Positions 1-10,222 of a stretch of 64,000 nucleotides of DNA are shown here, piece after piece. The notes beneath the pieces are model-generated. The model was not told the origin of the DNA. It ran no database searches and saw nothing but the letters and a program-made list of their open reading frames with translations. The translations under genes were made by a program, and so were the position numbers. Origin of the DNA: G963665975 sp963665975 (GTDB lineage Bacteria; Bacteroidota; Rhodothermia; Rhodothermales; Bin80); contig OY762508.1 in NCBI GenBank assembly GCA_963665975.1, forward strand, positions 3,286,001 through 3,350,000, read 5' to 3'. Position 1 is the first letter of the stretch; each line of letters starts with the position of its first letter.

Positions 1-306
1 CAGGGGGAGGACGAAGTTGCCCAGGATGCCGGGGATGGCGGGGATAAGCACCAGAAATACCATCACTACGCCGTGCAGCGTAAAGGTTTGATTAAACTGG
101 TCCTGGTCCATGATGGTCTCCCCGGGTGCTGCGAGCTCGGTGCGCACCAGCATCGCGAAGATGCCGCCGAGGAGGAAGAAGATGGCAACGGCGATGGCGT
201 ACAGGATGCCGATGCGCTTGTGATCATGCGTCGTCAGCCATGCCCACAGGCCCCTGTCTGTGTTCAGGTAGTGTGCGCCGCTTGCCGTATGGTCGTTGGT
301 GCTCAT
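1..306 (-). CDS. ctaD: Cytochrome c oxidase subunit I, N-terminal part (cut by window edge)
   Basis: The reverse strand reads without a stop for 102 codons up to the window edge. It begins MSTNDHTASG and contains TTHDHKRIGILY followed by a hydrophobic helix and QTFTLHGVVMVFL, the conserved start of haem-copper oxidase subunit I (helix I and the HG motif that opens helix II). The rest, with the haem and CuB histidines, lies outside. An in-frame ATG at 333, nine codons upstream, sits 11 nt after an AGGAG and is an alternative start; 306 is chosen because it gives the usual short N-terminus. It follows ctaC directly and is the last visible gene of the act-cta operon. It would be the catalytic inner-membrane subunit reducing O2. 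Confidence 0.95.
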   Translation of the reverse strand, partial: MSTNDHTASGAHYLNTDRGLWAWLTTHDHKRIGILYAIAVAIFFLLGGIFAMLVRTELAAPGETIMDQDQFNQTFTLHGVVMVFLVLIPAIPGILGNFVLPL

Positions 307-338
307 AGTCTTCGGCTTCCCGTTCCCATGCATGTGGG

Positions 339-1274
339 CTACTGCTCCTGTATGAACGCGATGAGGGCGTCAATATCTTCGGTTGTCAGTGTAGCGCCGT
401 ATTGCCCCGGCATGACGGGCTGAAATCCCTGGACAACCTGAGCGACAGGGTCGATGATGGCATCCCGCAGGTAGTTTTCGTCGGCGATTGCTGTGGTGCC
501 GTCAGTAAACGCGCGCTCGCTGCCAGCGAGTCCCTGGAGTGTCGGTCCGGCGCCTGCGCTACCATCTACGGAATGGCAGGTTGGGCAGCCTTGCTGCGCA
601 AAAATGATTTCGCCGCGCTCTGCAGGCGGCATGGACTCATCCATGACGCTTTCCCGCAGCCATGCCTGAAAGTTGTCCTCGGACTGTACGACCACGCGCG
701 ACAGCATCATGGAGTGTTGCTGCCCACAGTATTCCGTGCACAGCACTTGGAAGGTGTCCTGGCGTGTAGCCTCGAACCAGGCGTACGTATACCGATTGGG
801 CAATACGTCCATCTTGACGCGGAATGCCGGCACGAAAAAGCTGTGGATCACGTCGCTGCTACTCATCTTTAGCCGGACCGGCCGGCTTACGGGTACGTGC
901 AATACATTCGAGCGCACTCCGTTTGGATACTCGAATAGCCAGCTCCACTTGGCGGCGCGGACGGTGATTTCGTAGGCGTTCGGGGGCGCTACGCCCATCT
1001 TGACATATACCCGGAATCCCCACGTGAATACGATCGCAACCAGTACGGTGGGGACCACGATCCACGAAGCCTCGACCCACTTGCTCTCCTTGAAGGGCAC
1101 CGGTCTGTCCGCGTCGCTCTGCCGGCGATAGCGGTAGGTGAACCAGCACATCGCTCCGATCACGGCGACGAACAGGACGACGCTCACTGCGAGGATAAAA
1201 TAGAACAGGCCGTCCACGTCTTCGGCGAACGTCGAGGCAGCTTCGGGCAGCCAGATGGAGGATTGGTCGTCCAT
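339..1274 (-). CDS. ctaC: Cytochrome c oxidase subunit II with fused cytochrome c (caa3 type)
   Basis: A 311-residue subunit II with two N-terminal membrane helices (about 24-48 and 70-91) and a periplasmic cupredoxin domain. The CuA ligands are visible: His144 in DVIHSF, then Cys179, Glu181, Cys183, His187 and Met190 in CTEYCGQQHSMM. A C-terminal class I cytochrome c domain carries CPTCH at 230-234 and a likely axial Met at 288 (PVMPG). This architecture defines caa3 oxidases, which take electrons straight into the fused haem c domain. It lies between the SCO gene (9 nt gap) and ctaD and belongs to the same transcript as the complex III genes, suggesting a quinol-to-oxygen supercomplex as described for Rhodothermus marinus. 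Confidence 0.97.
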   Translation of the reverse strand: MDDQSSIWLPEAASTFAEDVDGLFYFILAVSVVLFVAVIGAMCWFTYRYRRQSDADRPVPFKESKWVEASWIVVPTVLVAIVFTWGFRVYVKMGVAPPNAYEITVRAAKWSWLFEYPNGVRSNVLHVPVSRPVRLKMSSSDVIHSFFVPAFRVKMDVLPNRYTYAWFEATRQDTFQVLCTEYCGQQHSMMLSRVVVQSEDNFQAWLRESVMDESMPPAERGEIIFAQQGCPTCHSVDGSAGAGPTLQGLAGSERAFTDGTTAIADENYLRDAIIDPVAQVVQGFQPVMPGQYGATLTTEDIDALIAFIQEQ

Positions 1275-1283
1275 ACGTTCTTT

Positions 1284-2084
1284 CTACGCCGATACAGTAC
1301 GCAATTCCCGTCTCCACAGCATACACAATGTCGCCAGGAGGGCGGCCAGGGTCAGCAGGCCTCCAATCTTCATGGCGCGCCTGGCGCTGAGCACGTAGGA
1401 ATTGCGTGTGGGATCATACTGGAAACAGTATAGGAAGGCCTGGTCCAGCAACGTGCCGATGGAGCCTTCCGATGCCTCAACGAGGGCGGCTCGCACATCG
1501 CGGCTGCGCGGCGCCAAATCGGACAGATACCGCGTAATTGTACCGTCGCCGCCAAGGAACACGAGTGCTGCCGGATGCACGAATTCCTGTTGTTCTTCGA
1601 CCCAGCGGAAGCGAAAGCCGACACGTGCTGTCAGCTCCGCGATGGCCGCGCTATCGCCCGTCAGGAAGTGCCAGTCTGCTTCACGCTGCGCCAGCCGCCG
1701 CAGGTACTTCTCCTTTTGCCGTGCGGCCATCTCTGGGGTGTCGCGTTCGCTGAAGCTCACGGTCACAAGTTCGAACGACTCGCCGGGGACAAAGTCCACA
1801 TCCTCCAGTGTACGCGTGAGCCCGTCCAGGAGGGCGCTACACAGCATAGGGCACGTATGGTATACGAATGTCAGAAGCACGGGACGGGACCCGTCCATGT
1901 GTGTCCCCAACTCTATGCGCTGGCCTTCCTCGTTGCGAAACACCAGGTCTGGCGGTACGCGTTCTCCCAGGTGCTGATCAAGGCCGACGCCGTCGTAGGT
2001 CCGCGCGGCCTGCGGCGAAATCTGCGCCACGGCCGGCAGCGCCAACAGGCAGACCGCAACAAGGAATGAGACCGTCGTACGCAC
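1284..2084 (-). CDS. SCO1/SenC-family copper chaperone
   Basis: A 266-residue protein with a signal peptide (MRTTVSFLVAVCLLALPAVA), a thioredoxin-like SCO domain and a C-terminal membrane helix (about 236-256). The copper-binding motif is intact: Cys78 and Cys82 in HTCPMLC, and the distant His170 in EFVHPA. SCO proteins deliver copper to, or keep reduced, the CuA site of oxidase subunit II, encoded next door. The C-terminal anchor, where many SCO proteins have an N-terminal one, is a recurring variant in this phylum. It starts 5 nt after the preceding 121-residue gene, so co-transcription is near certain. Confidence 0.93.
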   Translation of the reverse strand: MRTTVSFLVAVCLLALPAVAQISPQAARTYDGVGLDQHLGERVPPDLVFRNEEGQRIELGTHMDGSRPVLLTFVYHTCPMLCSALLDGLTRTLEDVDFVPGESFELVTVSFSERDTPEMAARQKEKYLRRLAQREADWHFLTGDSAAIAELTARVGFRFRWVEEQQEFVHPAALVFLGGDGTITRYLSDLAPRSRDVRAALVEASEGSIGTLLDQAFLYCFQYDPTRNSYVLSARRAMKIGGLLTLAALLATLCMLWRRELRTVSA

Positions 2085-2089
2085 GGCAG

Positions 2090-2455
2090 TCAGGGCTGAG
2101 TGGTGGTGGTGTCAGCGTGGGATTCCCGCAGTAGCACGTCCATGGCGCGTTCGACGGGAATCCGGTAGATCCCCTGCGCCCGGTCGATGACCTCATAGCG
2201 GCTCAGGAGTTGCTCGGCGTCAAGCTCCACGCGGCGCAATTCCGGGTAGGTGGCTTCGGCGGCTACCAGTGCATGGGCCGTATCCGACACGGACACGAAC
2301 CATCTTGTAGCCGCCAGGACAACCAGGACAAGCAAAATGAGCACGACGGACACGAATGCGCCAATCCGCCCTGCTTCCAACCCTTCTCTTTCGACGACGA
2401 ACTGGCCCTCTTCAGCAAAGAGCGGCCCGGACGCGTCCTGGTTTTGATCGCTCAT
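2090..2455 (-). CDS. Small single-pass membrane protein of the act-cta operon, function unknown
   Basis: A 121-residue protein. An acidic cytosolic N-terminus of about 30 residues precedes one strong membrane helix (about 32-51, VVLILLVLVVLAA), followed by an extracytoplasmic tail of about 70 residues. The tail contains YRIPVERAMDVLLRES, a pattern like that of small proteins found beside oxidase genes in related bacteria. No cysteines or haem motifs are present. It sits between actF and the SCO gene with gaps of 29 and 5 nt, so it is expressed with the respiratory genes. A role as accessory subunit or assembly factor of complex III or the oxidase is inference from position only. Confidence 0.8.
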   Translation of the reverse strand: MSDQNQDASGPLFAEEGQFVVEREGLEAGRIGAFVSVVLILLVLVVLAATRWFVSVSDTAHALVAAEATYPELRRVELDAEQLLSRYEVIDRAQGIYRIPVERAMDVLLRESHADTTTTQP

Positions 2456-2485
2456 CTACTTCGCGGCTCTGGAGTCTCACTGCAA

Positions 2486-3766
2486 TCAGGAGTTTTGGAA
2501 GTGCAGCGACTTGCCGAGAAGAGGATCTCGCTGCGGCACCAGAGGATGCCGACTGAGGCGCCACACAAACGAGCCCAGAAATACACCGCACAGGCCAACC
2601 CAACAGCTGATGTCCAGCCAGTGAATCGTGGCGTGCTCCTGGTGCAGCACTGGAACGGCCATCCAGTGGTGGTCGAACCATTGCATGCAGAGCAGCCATA
2701 CGGCCATGAGCCCCAACAGGGGTATCGACCGCTTTACCGCTTTGGGTACCAAGATCAAAAACGGCAGTATAAAATGCAGCACCAGGAGGGCCGCACTGTG
2801 CGTTTCCCATCCGTGCTCTAACCTGTGTCGGAACCAGACGGTTTCTTCCGGAATGCCGCCGTACCAGTAGAGCATATACTGGCTGAAGGCGATGTAGGCC
2901 CAGAAAATCACGAAGGCGAACATGAGCTTGCCCAGGTCCTGGTAATGCTCTTTGGACACGATGCCCTTGAGCATACCGCCCTGTTGCAGCAGGATCACCA
3001 CCAGCGCGATGATGGAGAAAGTGGCCAGGAAAGCGCCACTGAAGAAGTAGACTCCGAAGATTGTGGAAAACCAGTGCGGGTCCAGGGACATCAGGAAGTC
3101 GTAGCTCGCAAATGCGGTCGTCAACGCTAGTAGCGGCAGGCCCCATGCACTGGTGCTGCGTTGTTTTGCGGGTGTGTCTGCGCGCGGATCCACGTCCTGC
3201 CGCAGGGACAGGGCATAGAGCCGGAAAGACAGCAGGGTCCACACGGCAAAGTAGACGGCGATTCGAATCAGGAAGAACGGAATGTTCAGATAGGCGATCT
3301 TGCCAGCCAGAATTTCGTCGTAGTGGCTACTTGTCGGGTCTGCAATGCCTTCTTGCGTCCAGTGATGGTACGGACCGTGTGCATCGAACAGGCTGACGAG
3401 GATGGGGATAAAGAGTACGGCCAACAGGGGGAATGACCAGGCCAGCACTTCAGGAATGCGGCGCACCGTGACAACCCAGTACGCCTTCGTGAGGTGCTTG
3501 ATGAGCACCACGAAGAGTGCTCCCAGGGCGAGGGAGAGGCAGAACGTCCATCCGACGAGCCAGGAGAAGTAGAATTGCTCCCGGAAGTCCTCCGTCATGC
3601 CTACGACGATGCTTACTGCCAGCAGCGCGAAGCCGACAAGCGTAGGCACGATCCACGCCAGCGGCCCGGCAGTAAACCGATATTGCGGATCTGCCTGATC
3701 CGCCGTGGACTCGAGGCAATCCAGGAGCCACGTAATCGGAGCGCTTCGCTTTACCGAATCAGCCAT
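2486..3766 (-). CDS. actF: Alternative complex III integral membrane subunit ActF
   Basis: A 426-residue polytopic membrane protein with about ten helices and no haem motif, beginning MADSVKRSAP. Its length, the loop KEHYQDLGKLMFAF and its position as last act gene match ActF, the second large quinone-side membrane subunit, distantly related to ActC. Alternative complex III oxidises menaquinol and passes electrons to cytochrome c or directly to caa3 oxidase; ActF is one of two ten-helix subunits proposed to contribute to proton movement. It starts 11 nt downstream of actE. No oddities seen. Confidence 0.93.
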   Translation of the reverse strand: MADSVKRSAPITWLLDCLESTADQADPQYRFTAGPLAWIVPTLVGFALLAVSIVVGMTEDFREQFYFSWLVGWTFCLSLALGALFVVLIKHLTKAYWVVTVRRIPEVLAWSFPLLAVLFIPILVSLFDAHGPYHHWTQEGIADPTSSHYDEILAGKIAYLNIPFFLIRIAVYFAVWTLLSFRLYALSLRQDVDPRADTPAKQRSTSAWGLPLLALTTAFASYDFLMSLDPHWFSTIFGVYFFSGAFLATFSIIALVVILLQQGGMLKGIVSKEHYQDLGKLMFAFVIFWAYIAFSQYMLYWYGGIPEETVWFRHRLEHGWETHSAALLVLHFILPFLILVPKAVKRSIPLLGLMAVWLLCMQWFDHHWMAVPVLHQEHATIHWLDISCWVGLCGVFLGSFVWRLSRHPLVPQRDPLLGKSLHFQNS

Positions 3767-3777
3767 GCGTGTTAGGG

Positions 3778-4377
3778 TTAGTTCAGCTCCGACAAGATAT
3801 CATCCGGTATGTCGCCTTCGCTGGCGTTCTGACTCCGCTGTAGCACGCGGATATACGCCACGATAGCCCATCGGTCCGCCACTGGAACCTGGTGGCCGTA
3901 GGCGGGCATGGTGCGAATACCGTTGGCAGTCACGTCATAGAGGTATCCATCCTCGATACTCCGCAGGCGATCGTTGTGATAGCTGATTGGCGCGAAGCCG
4001 TAGCCACCGGTCATGACGATGCCCAGGCCATCGCCTGCCTTGCCATGGCATACCGCGCAGTAGACATCATAGCGGCTGCGCCCGCGCAGCAGGATGTCCT
4101 TCGTCAGTTCGAGTGGATTGCTGGCTACGTATGCGCCGGTCGAATCGCGGCCTTCGTAGTAGCCTGTATCTTGCTGTAGCATGCCGCGCGCGACGGTTCC
4201 CGGAACCTTGGGCCGCATGGCGCGCCCGTCTGCAAAGAACGGGCTTTCCTCCTGAGCTTCATAGCGCTCCATGTCATCCATATTCGGATTGATATGGATG
4301 GGCGGCTTGTCCGTAACGGTTCCCCGGCAGGCACTTAGCACTAGCCCCAACAGCAGGATGACAAATGCGTTGCGCAT
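3778..4377 (-). CDS. actE: Alternative complex III mono-haem cytochrome c ActE (lipoprotein)
   Basis: A 199-residue protein with a lipoprotein signal (LLLGLVLSAC, lipid-modified Cys17 expected) and one cytochrome c domain. The haem site is CAVCH at 107-111 and the likely axial ligand is Met157 in TMPAYGHQ. In characterised alternative complex III this subunit carries electrons from the pentahaem ActA towards the acceptor. It is flanked by actD (5 nt) and actF (11 nt) in the standard gene order. Confidence 0.95.
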   Translation of the reverse strand: MRNAFVILLLGLVLSACRGTVTDKPPIHINPNMDDMERYEAQEESPFFADGRAMRPKVPGTVARGMLQQDTGYYEGRDSTGAYVASNPLELTKDILLRGRSRYDVYCAVCHGKAGDGLGIVMTGGYGFAPISYHNDRLRSIEDGYLYDVTANGIRTMPAYGHQVPVADRWAIVAYIRVLQRSQNASEGDIPDDILSELN

Positions 4378-4382
4378 GGTCC

Positions 4383-5003
4383 CTATTCCGGATTCTGATG
4401 CAGGTCCGAGTATCCCTTGTCGGCGATCACCTCTACCTGCACGGCATGGATGCCGCGCAGGAAGGCCTCTGTGCCCTGGAGATCAAACTGCTCGTCGCTG
4501 GCTGCGATATGCAGAAAAAATGCATCGTCCGTGACGCGCGAAAACTCTCGGGAGTAGAACAGCGGATTGTATGGTCTGGGCAGGCCATTCAGCGCCAGCA
4601 TTCCACCCACGGCGGCCAGTGCTGAAAACAGCACGGTGAGCTCAAACATGATCGGAATTGCCGGCTCGAACGCGAAGAACGGTTTTCCGCTGATGTTGAT
4701 AGGATAGTCCACCGCCGAAGTCCACCACTGCAGCCACGTGGCCAGCAGGAGTCCCGCTACGCCGCCCCCGAAGGTGATGTAGCCTACGAGTGAATTGCCG
4801 AGCCCCATCGCGCGGTCCATGCCGTGGATGGGGAAGGGGCTGTGTGTATCAAAGTGTTTGTATCCCGCTTCGCGAACCTTGCCAGCCGCCGCGAGCAAGG
4901 CGCCCGGATCAGAGAACTCGGCGAGCAGACCATACGTGCGGTCCTCGCTGCTCTCGTAGATCCCCATCGTGGGTTTGACGATCCGAAGAATTTCCTTCAG
5001 CAT
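4383..5003 (-). CDS. actD: Alternative complex III subunit ActD (DUF3341)
   Basis: A 206-residue protein of the DUF3341 family. The N-terminal cytosolic part begins with YGLLAEFSDPGALLAAAGKV and contains YKHFDTHSPFPIHGMD, a hallmark stretch of ActD. Two membrane helices follow (about 94-114 and 135-155), then a hydrophilic C-terminus. It has no cofactor motif and is a structural subunit. The start codon lies 3 nt after the actC stop, so translation is probably coupled. Confidence 0.95.
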   Translation of the reverse strand: MLKEILRIVKPTMGIYESSEDRTYGLLAEFSDPGALLAAAGKVREAGYKHFDTHSPFPIHGMDRAMGLGNSLVGYITFGGGVAGLLLATWLQWWTSAVDYPINISGKPFFAFEPAIPIMFELTVLFSALAAVGGMLALNGLPRPYNPLFYSREFSRVTDDAFFLHIAASDEQFDLQGTEAFLRGIHAVQVEVIADKGYSDLHQNPE

Positions 5004-5006
5004 AAG

Positions 5007-6413
5007 TTACTCTTCGGGTGTGGTATGGTTTTCGTAGTAATGTGGATCGGCTTCCGGAAGCACCATCTTGACCTCCGCCATGGCCACCATGGGCAGGAAG
5101 CGCAGGAAGAGGAGAAACAGTGTCAAAAAGAGGCCAAATGATCCGACGAGCGTCAGCACGTCCACAATCGTGGGGTTGAAGTAATCCCAGCTCGACGGCA
5201 GGAAGTCACGATGCAGGGACGTCACCGTAATCACGAAGCGTTCAAACCACATCCCGATATTGACAATGATCGAGGTCACGAACAGAAACGGGATGCTGCG
5301 CCTCAGCCGCTTGATCCAGAAGAACTGCGGGAAGAGCAGGTTGCAGGACATCATCGTCCAGTAGGCCCAGGCGTAGGGTCCTGTCGAGCGATTCAGGAAG
5401 GCATACTGTTCGTATTCGACCTGGGAGTACCAGGCCATGAAGAACTCCGTGATGTAGGCGAAGCCGACCATCGTGCCCGTCACCAGAATGATGATCGCCA
5501 TCTTCTCCAGATGGTCCATCGTGATGATGTTCCGGATGCCGTACACCTTTCGGGCGACGATCAGGAGCGTCATTACCATGGCGAAGCCGGAGAATATGGC
5601 GCCGGCGACGAAGTACGGTGGGAATATGGTGGTATGCCACCCTGGCACAATGGACACCGCGAAGTCGAAGGAGACTACCGAGTGCACGGAAAGCACCAGC
5701 GGCGTTGCGAGTGCTGCGAGCAGCAGGTAGGCTTTTTCGTAGTTCCGCCAGTGGCGGTTGGCGCCGGTCCAGCCGAGGGCGAAGAAAGCCATAATGCGGC
5801 GCCGGAGCGTTGTTCGCGCGCGGTCGCGCAGGGTCCCCAAGTCGGGGATCAGACCGACATACCAGAAGATGAGCGACACCGTGAAATAGACGCTAACGGC
5901 GAACACGTCCCACAACAACGGGCTCTTGAACTGCGGCCACATTTCCATCTGGTTGGGCAGTGGCAGCGTCCAGTAGATCACCCACACCCGGCCGACGTGT
6001 ATCGTCGGAAAGAGCAGGGCGCATATTACGGCGAACAGCGTCATTGCCTCAGCGGAGCGGTTGATCGCCGTGCGCCATTTCTGGCGGAACAGAAACAGGA
6101 TCGCGGAGATCAGCGTGCCCGCGTGCCCGATGCCGACCCAGAACACGAAGTTGACGATCGGCCAGCCCCAGCCTACGGGGTTGTTGTTGCCCCATACGCC
6201 GATGCCGTTCCAGAACAGGTAGCCGATCATTGCCAGGAGCATGACCAGGAGCGTCGACGACACTGCCAGGACCATGTACCACATGGCGGGAGGCCGTTTC
6301 TCCGTATGGTAGGAGACGAGCTGCGTGATTTCATGAAACCCGAGGTTCCCCGTCACGAGTGGGGGATCCTCGGTATGCACGCTTACGCTGGCCGTGTTAT
6401 TCGCCGATTTCAC
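5007..6413 (-). CDS. actC: Alternative complex III quinol-binding membrane subunit ActC (NrfD/PsrC family)
   Basis: A 468-residue membrane protein of the NrfD/PsrC family with about ten helices. The N-terminal segment [15 protein letters not shown] and the helix with [18 protein letters not shown] are typical of ActC. NrfD-type subunits bind menaquinol and hand electrons to the iron-sulphur protein, here ActB. It lies 29 nt downstream of actB and 3 nt upstream of actD, in the conserved actABCDEF order. Confidence 0.96.
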   Translation of the reverse strand: MKSANNTASVSVHTEDPPLVTGNLGFHEITQLVSYHTEKRPPAMWYMVLAVSSTLLVMLLAMIGYLFWNGIGVWGNNNPVGWGWPIVNFVFWVGIGHAGTLISAILFLFRQKWRTAINRSAEAMTLFAVICALLFPTIHVGRVWVIYWTLPLPNQMEMWPQFKSPLLWDVFAVSVYFTVSLIFWYVGLIPDLGTLRDRARTTLRRRIMAFFALGWTGANRHWRNYEKAYLLLAALATPLVLSVHSVVSFDFAVSIVPGWHTTIFPPYFVAGAIFSGFAMVMTLLIVARKVYGIRNIITMDHLEKMAIIILVTGTMVGFAYITEFFMAWYSQVEYEQYAFLNRSTGPYAWAYWTMMSCNLLFPQFFWIKRLRRSIPFLFVTSIIVNIGMWFERFVITVTSLHRDFLPSSWDYFNPTIVDVLTLVGSFGLFLTLFLLFLRFLPMVAMAEVKMVLPEADPHYYENHTTPEE

Positions 6414-6442
6414 GTACGCTGGCTCTTGGTCGGGGGGTGCGG

Positions 6443-9400
6443 TCAGGACGCCTCTTCGAGTGCTTCGTTCGGATTCCGGACGCGCGCCAGATAGGACACG
6501 CGCGGCTTGATGTTCAGCTCTGCGAGCATGGTATAGTTACGGCTGTTCGCGCGTTCGCGCGAGACGGCGCTATTCGGATCGTTCAGGTCACCAAAGGTGA
6601 TCGCCTCCGCTGCGCAGCTCTGTTGGCATGCCGTCTGGACTTCGTCGGTATACAGCGCCCGTTTTTCGAGGCGGGCGTTTTTCTGCGCGTCGCGGACGCG
6701 CTGGATGCAGAACGAGCATTTCTCCATCACGCCGCGCGAGCGCACCGATACGTTCGGATTCTGCGCCATCTGCACGGTTTCCGGGATCGTCTTGGCCCAG
6801 TTGAAGAAATTGAAGCGGCGCACCTTGTAGGGGCAGTTGTTTGCACAGTACCGCGTCCCGATGCACCGGTTATAGATCATCTGGTTGGTGCCGTCCGGCG
6901 AGTGCACGGTTGCCGCCACCGGACAGACGGCTTCGCACGGCGCGTTTTCGCAGTGCTGGCACGGCACGGGTTGCAGCACCATCTGCGGGTCGCCGGTCAG
7001 GCGCGTGTCACCAGAGGTCACAAAGTACCGGTCCACGCGCAGCCAGTGGAGTTCGCGGCCGTTGCCGATTTCCTCCTTGCCGACCACCTGAATATTGTTT
7101 TCCGCCTGGCATGCTACGATACATGCTCCGCATCCGGTGCATGAATTCAGGTCAATCGTCATGCCCCACTGGTTGCGGTAGTAGCTGCTATCGCGCAGCG
7201 CATGCTCCTTCGCCGGATGGCTGTTCTCCCACAGTGTCGGGTAGGCTTCAAACGACGTTTTCTCGTCCGATCCCGGCGTGGGAGCTTCTGCGTCTAGCGC
7301 AAACCCGGGGTTGTCGCGGTATTCGCTCAGCGTGGCCATGCGGATCAGCGGCCGCGCTTCCACGTCCAGAATGCCGTGGTCCTGCGTGGTGATGATGCGA
7401 TAGGCTTCGCCTGTCTTTTCCACCTGCACATCGCCGATCACGGGCCCGGCCACGCTGTCACGCAATACGGCGACGTTCTGGCCAACGCCTGTGCATACGG
7501 AGCCATTGCCATAGACATCCGTTTTGTCGTCCGTATCCCAGAATGGCGTGAGCCGCTCTTCGCGTTCGGTGGCGATGGCGCGCCCGTAGCCCAAGTTTAC
7601 GGCGATGGACCCGTCGGCATGCCCCGGCACGATCCACACGGGGAGGTCTACGCCATGGCCATTCGCGCTGAGCGTGATCACATCCACGTAGTAGCGCCCT
7701 TTCCTGTATTTCGTTGTCACGCCCAGCTCTTCCGCCGTCTGCGGGCTCATCACGGCCACATTATCCCAGACGATCTTCGTGATCGGGTCGGGAAGCTCCT
7801 GACACCAGGCATTGTTTGCGAAGCTTCCGCAGAGGACGGTCGGATCCGGCCGGAACACCAGTTCGAGGCTTGCCTCGCTGGAAGGCGCTGGCATGTTGAA
7901 GCCTGCCACAGCCGGGGCCGATGCCTGTGGATAGGCCGACCCTGGCAAGAAGCCGTCGTGCAGCACCTTGCGCCAGGCCTTCTCAAAGTCTCCGGTCAAA
8001 AGTGGGCGCCACGTTTCCCGTACGAGTTCGAAGCCGGGGCGGCTGGCGCCTGTCGTTAATAGCTGCAGGACTTCGATGGCGGAGTGGGCGGCGTCATAGA
8101 GCGGGGCAATCAGCGGCTGCACTACACTTTGCGTGCCGCCATAGGCGCGGCCGTCACCCCAGGCTTCCAGATAATGCGTTTGCGGCACATGCCACGCCGC
8201 AACGCTGGCCGTCTCGTCCACGTGCAGTCCTACGTGTACGGTATCGGCGACCTGGCTCATAGCCGCCGCGAAGTCGAGAGCTTGCGGCGCGTCGTAGAGG
8301 GGGTTGACGCCCAGTAGAAGCAAGGCGTCGACTTCTCCTGCGCGCATTGCGCCCGCCAGTCCGGCAAGCTCTTCGGCCTGCGAGGCTACCATTTCTTCGC
8401 CGGTATCCAGGAGCGTCACTACGGATCCGATACTTCCCAGCTGCGCGTTAATCGCTGAGCACAGCGCATGCACGGCTGCAGGCTGCGTATCTCCCGCAAG
8501 CACGATGCCGCGGCTTCCAGCCGCAAGCAGATCGTCCGCCATTGCGGTTACGAAAGGATCGTTTTGGTCACCTGCGCCATCAGTCGTGATACCGAGACGT
8601 GCCGCAAGGCGCGCGGCCAACTCCGGAATTTCCGACGAGCGCATGCGCTTGCGATGGTCCGCCAGGCTCCCTGTGACGGAGTAGGCGCTCTCCGCCACAT
8701 ACAGGCGGCTCATTTCGTCGTTCGCTCCGCGCAGCCTGCGGCCTTGCGCAAACGAATGCGTGGCCTGCGCCACGTTGCGCGCGGTGGGCCCCAGGAAATC
8801 CGCATCCAGGCTTACGATCACTTCGGCGCTTGCGAAGTCGTACTGCACCCGGTAGGGTTGTCCGAAGGCTGCCTGCATGCCGAGCGCCGCATGGTCGTCG
8901 CCTTCCGGCCGGTAGGTCACCCAGGTCAGCGCTCCGTACTGTTCCTGCAACTCTGCGCGCAGCGCGCGCACGGTCGGCGAATTCGTCTCTGCGCTCAGCA
9001 CGGCAAGGCGCCTGCCTGCCGCGCCACTGTGCAGCTGCCCGCAAAACGCGACAAACTCTTCCCATGTGGCTCTTCCGCCGTCGCGAAGTACATGCTGCGA
9101 CCGGTCCGGATCGTATAGCGAGAGGATGGAGGCCTGCTCGAAGACGCCCGTGGCGCCAGAGCTTGCGGGGTGCAGGGCATTACCCTCCACCTTTGTCGGG
9201 CGCCCGTCGTGGCTCTTAACCAAGACCGGGTGGAGCACTCCGCGCAGCGGCATGCCTGTGGCAAAGCGCACTGGAATGCCTGGCACCAGGTCTTCCGGTC
9301 TTTGCGCGAAGGGCATCACGTGCTCTACCGGCTTGCGGCAGCCCACCAGGCCCGCCATCGCCATTGACGCTCCCAGGATCTGCAGAAACCGTCGGCGTGA

Positions 9401-9562
9401 CGATTCGCCCGGCGCATCGGATGCTCCTGGCAGGAACTCTTCACGTGTTAATTCCGCAAAGGCGGGATCCCCGTCCAGATGCGCGAGGCTGCGCCACTGC
9501 CGGACGTCCGAGCGCGCCGGCTCGACTACGGGAAGGGGAATCATGGGTGTGGGGTCAACCAT
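6443..9562 (-). CDS. actB: Alternative complex III iron-sulphur/molybdopterin-like subunit ActB
   Basis: A 1039-residue fusion of a molybdopterin-oxidoreductase-like domain (about 80-740) and a ferredoxin-like domain (about 780-1030). A twin-arginine-type signal, [18 protein letters not shown], lies near 54-72. The C-terminal part has cysteine clusters [41 protein letters not shown] and CQQSC, fitting several cubane clusters plus one lower-nuclearity cluster. Characterised ActB proteins contain no molybdenum despite the fold. It carries electrons from the ActC quinol site to the haem subunits. It starts 12 nt after actA. Confidence 0.97.
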   Translation of the reverse strand: MVDPTPMIPLPVVEPARSDVRQWRSLAHLDGDPAFAELTREEFLPGASDAPGESSRRRFLQILGASMAMAGLVGCRKPVEHVMPFAQRPEDLVPGIPVRFATGMPLRGVLHPVLVKSHDGRPTKVEGNALHPASSGATGVFEQASILSLYDPDRSQHVLRDGGRATWEEFVAFCGQLHSGAAGRRLAVLSAETNSPTVRALRAELQEQYGALTWVTYRPEGDDHAALGMQAAFGQPYRVQYDFASAEVIVSLDADFLGPTARNVAQATHSFAQGRRLRGANDEMSRLYVAESAYSVTGSLADHRKRMRSSEIPELAARLAARLGITTDGAGDQNDPFVTAMADDLLAAGSRGIVLAGDTQPAAVHALCSAINAQLGSIGSVVTLLDTGEEMVASQAEELAGLAGAMRAGEVDALLLLGVNPLYDAPQALDFAAAMSQVADTVHVGLHVDETASVAAWHVPQTHYLEAWGDGRAYGGTQSVVQPLIAPLYDAAHSAIEVLQLLTTGASRPGFELVRETWRPLLTGDFEKAWRKVLHDGFLPGSAYPQASAPAVAGFNMPAPSSEASLELVFRPDPTVLCGSFANNAWCQELPDPITKIVWDNVAVMSPQTAEELGVTTKYRKGRYYVDVITLSANGHGVDLPVWIVPGHADGSIAVNLGYGRAIATEREERLTPFWDTDDKTDVYGNGSVCTGVGQNVAVLRDSVAGPVIGDVQVEKTGEAYRIITTQDHGILDVEARPLIRMATLSEYRDNPGFALDAEAPTPGSDEKTSFEAYPTLWENSHPAKEHALRDSSYYRNQWGMTIDLNSCTGCGACIVACQAENNIQVVGKEEIGNGRELHWLRVDRYFVTSGDTRLTGDPQMVLQPVPCQHCENAPCEAVCPVAATVHSPDGTNQMIYNRCIGTRYCANNCPYKVRRFNFFNWAKTIPETVQMAQNPNVSVRSRGVMEKCSFCIQRVRDAQKNARLEKRALYTDEVQTACQQSCAAEAITFGDLNDPNSAVSRERANSRNYTMLAELNIKPRVSYLARVRNPNEALEEAS

Positions 9563-9574
9563 TAGCGCGGCAGA

Positions 9575-10222
9575 CTAGTAATGACACGCGGAGCAGTTGG
9601 TCGGAGGCTGGATGCCTTCCAGGCGTATGCGATCCAGATTCCGTTCGACAAAATCTTCCGGCTGCACATACCCCATTTCGGTCACATCATCGGGCTCGCG
9701 CAGGTACAGTTCGGGTTGCCGGTGGCATTCCAGGCACCAGCCCATGGACAGCGGCTCGACCTGTTGTACGACTTCCATCTGGTCGATTCTGCCGTGGCAC
9801 GACTCACATCCCACGCCCACGTTTACGTGGACCGCGTGGCTGAACTGCGCGTAGTCCGGCAGTTGGTGCACCTTTACCCAGGGGATTGATTCGCCGGAGG
9901 CAAAGCTCTCCCGGACGGGAAGTAGCGCGAGCGACTGCGGTTTGACCACAGAGTGGCAATTCATGCAAGTTTCTGTCGCCGGGATGTTCGAGATATCCGC
10001 GACTTCGACCGCACTATGGCAGTACCGGCAGTCCATGCCCAGCGCATCCACATGCAAGCGGTGGCTGTATGGGACGGGCTGTTCGGGGGCGTACCCCACG
10101 TCGGTGTATTCCGGCGAAAAGTAGTACCAGACGACCAGTATGGCGACCAGGCCTCCGGCAAGTGTGCCGCCCAGCGAGATATGCGGCAGCACGTTGACCT
10201 TCCGTGGAAAGATCTGTGGCAT
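9575..10222 (-). CDS. actA: Alternative complex III pentahaem cytochrome c ActA
   Basis: A 215-residue protein with one N-terminal membrane anchor (about 14-34) and five CxxCH haem sites: CRYCH 65-69, CMNCH 86-90, CESCH 139-143, CLECH 163-167 and CSACH 210-214, the last two residues from the C-terminus. This exact haem count and length define ActA. It is the first gene of the operon, and the upstream sequence gives no obvious Shine-Dalgarno, as is common in this phylum. Additional His residues between sites can serve as distal ligands. Confidence 0.97.
   Translation of the reverse strand: MPQIFPRKVNVLPHISLGGTLAGGLVAILVVWYYFSPEYTDVGYAPEQPVPYSHRLHVDALGMDCRYCHSAVEVADISNIPATETCMNCHSVVKPQSLALLPVRESFASGESIPWVKVHQLPDYAQFSHAVHVNVGVGCESCHGRIDQMEVVQQVEPLSMGWCLECHRQPELYLREPDDVTEMGYVQPEDFVERNLDRIRLEGIQPPTNCSACHY

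Noticed and set aside
5211..6494. Long plus-strand open frame of 427 codons antisense to actC
   Set aside because: It is rich in His, Arg, Gln and Glu, with no export or domain motif, and lies exactly opposite a clear actC gene. High G+C shadow frame.
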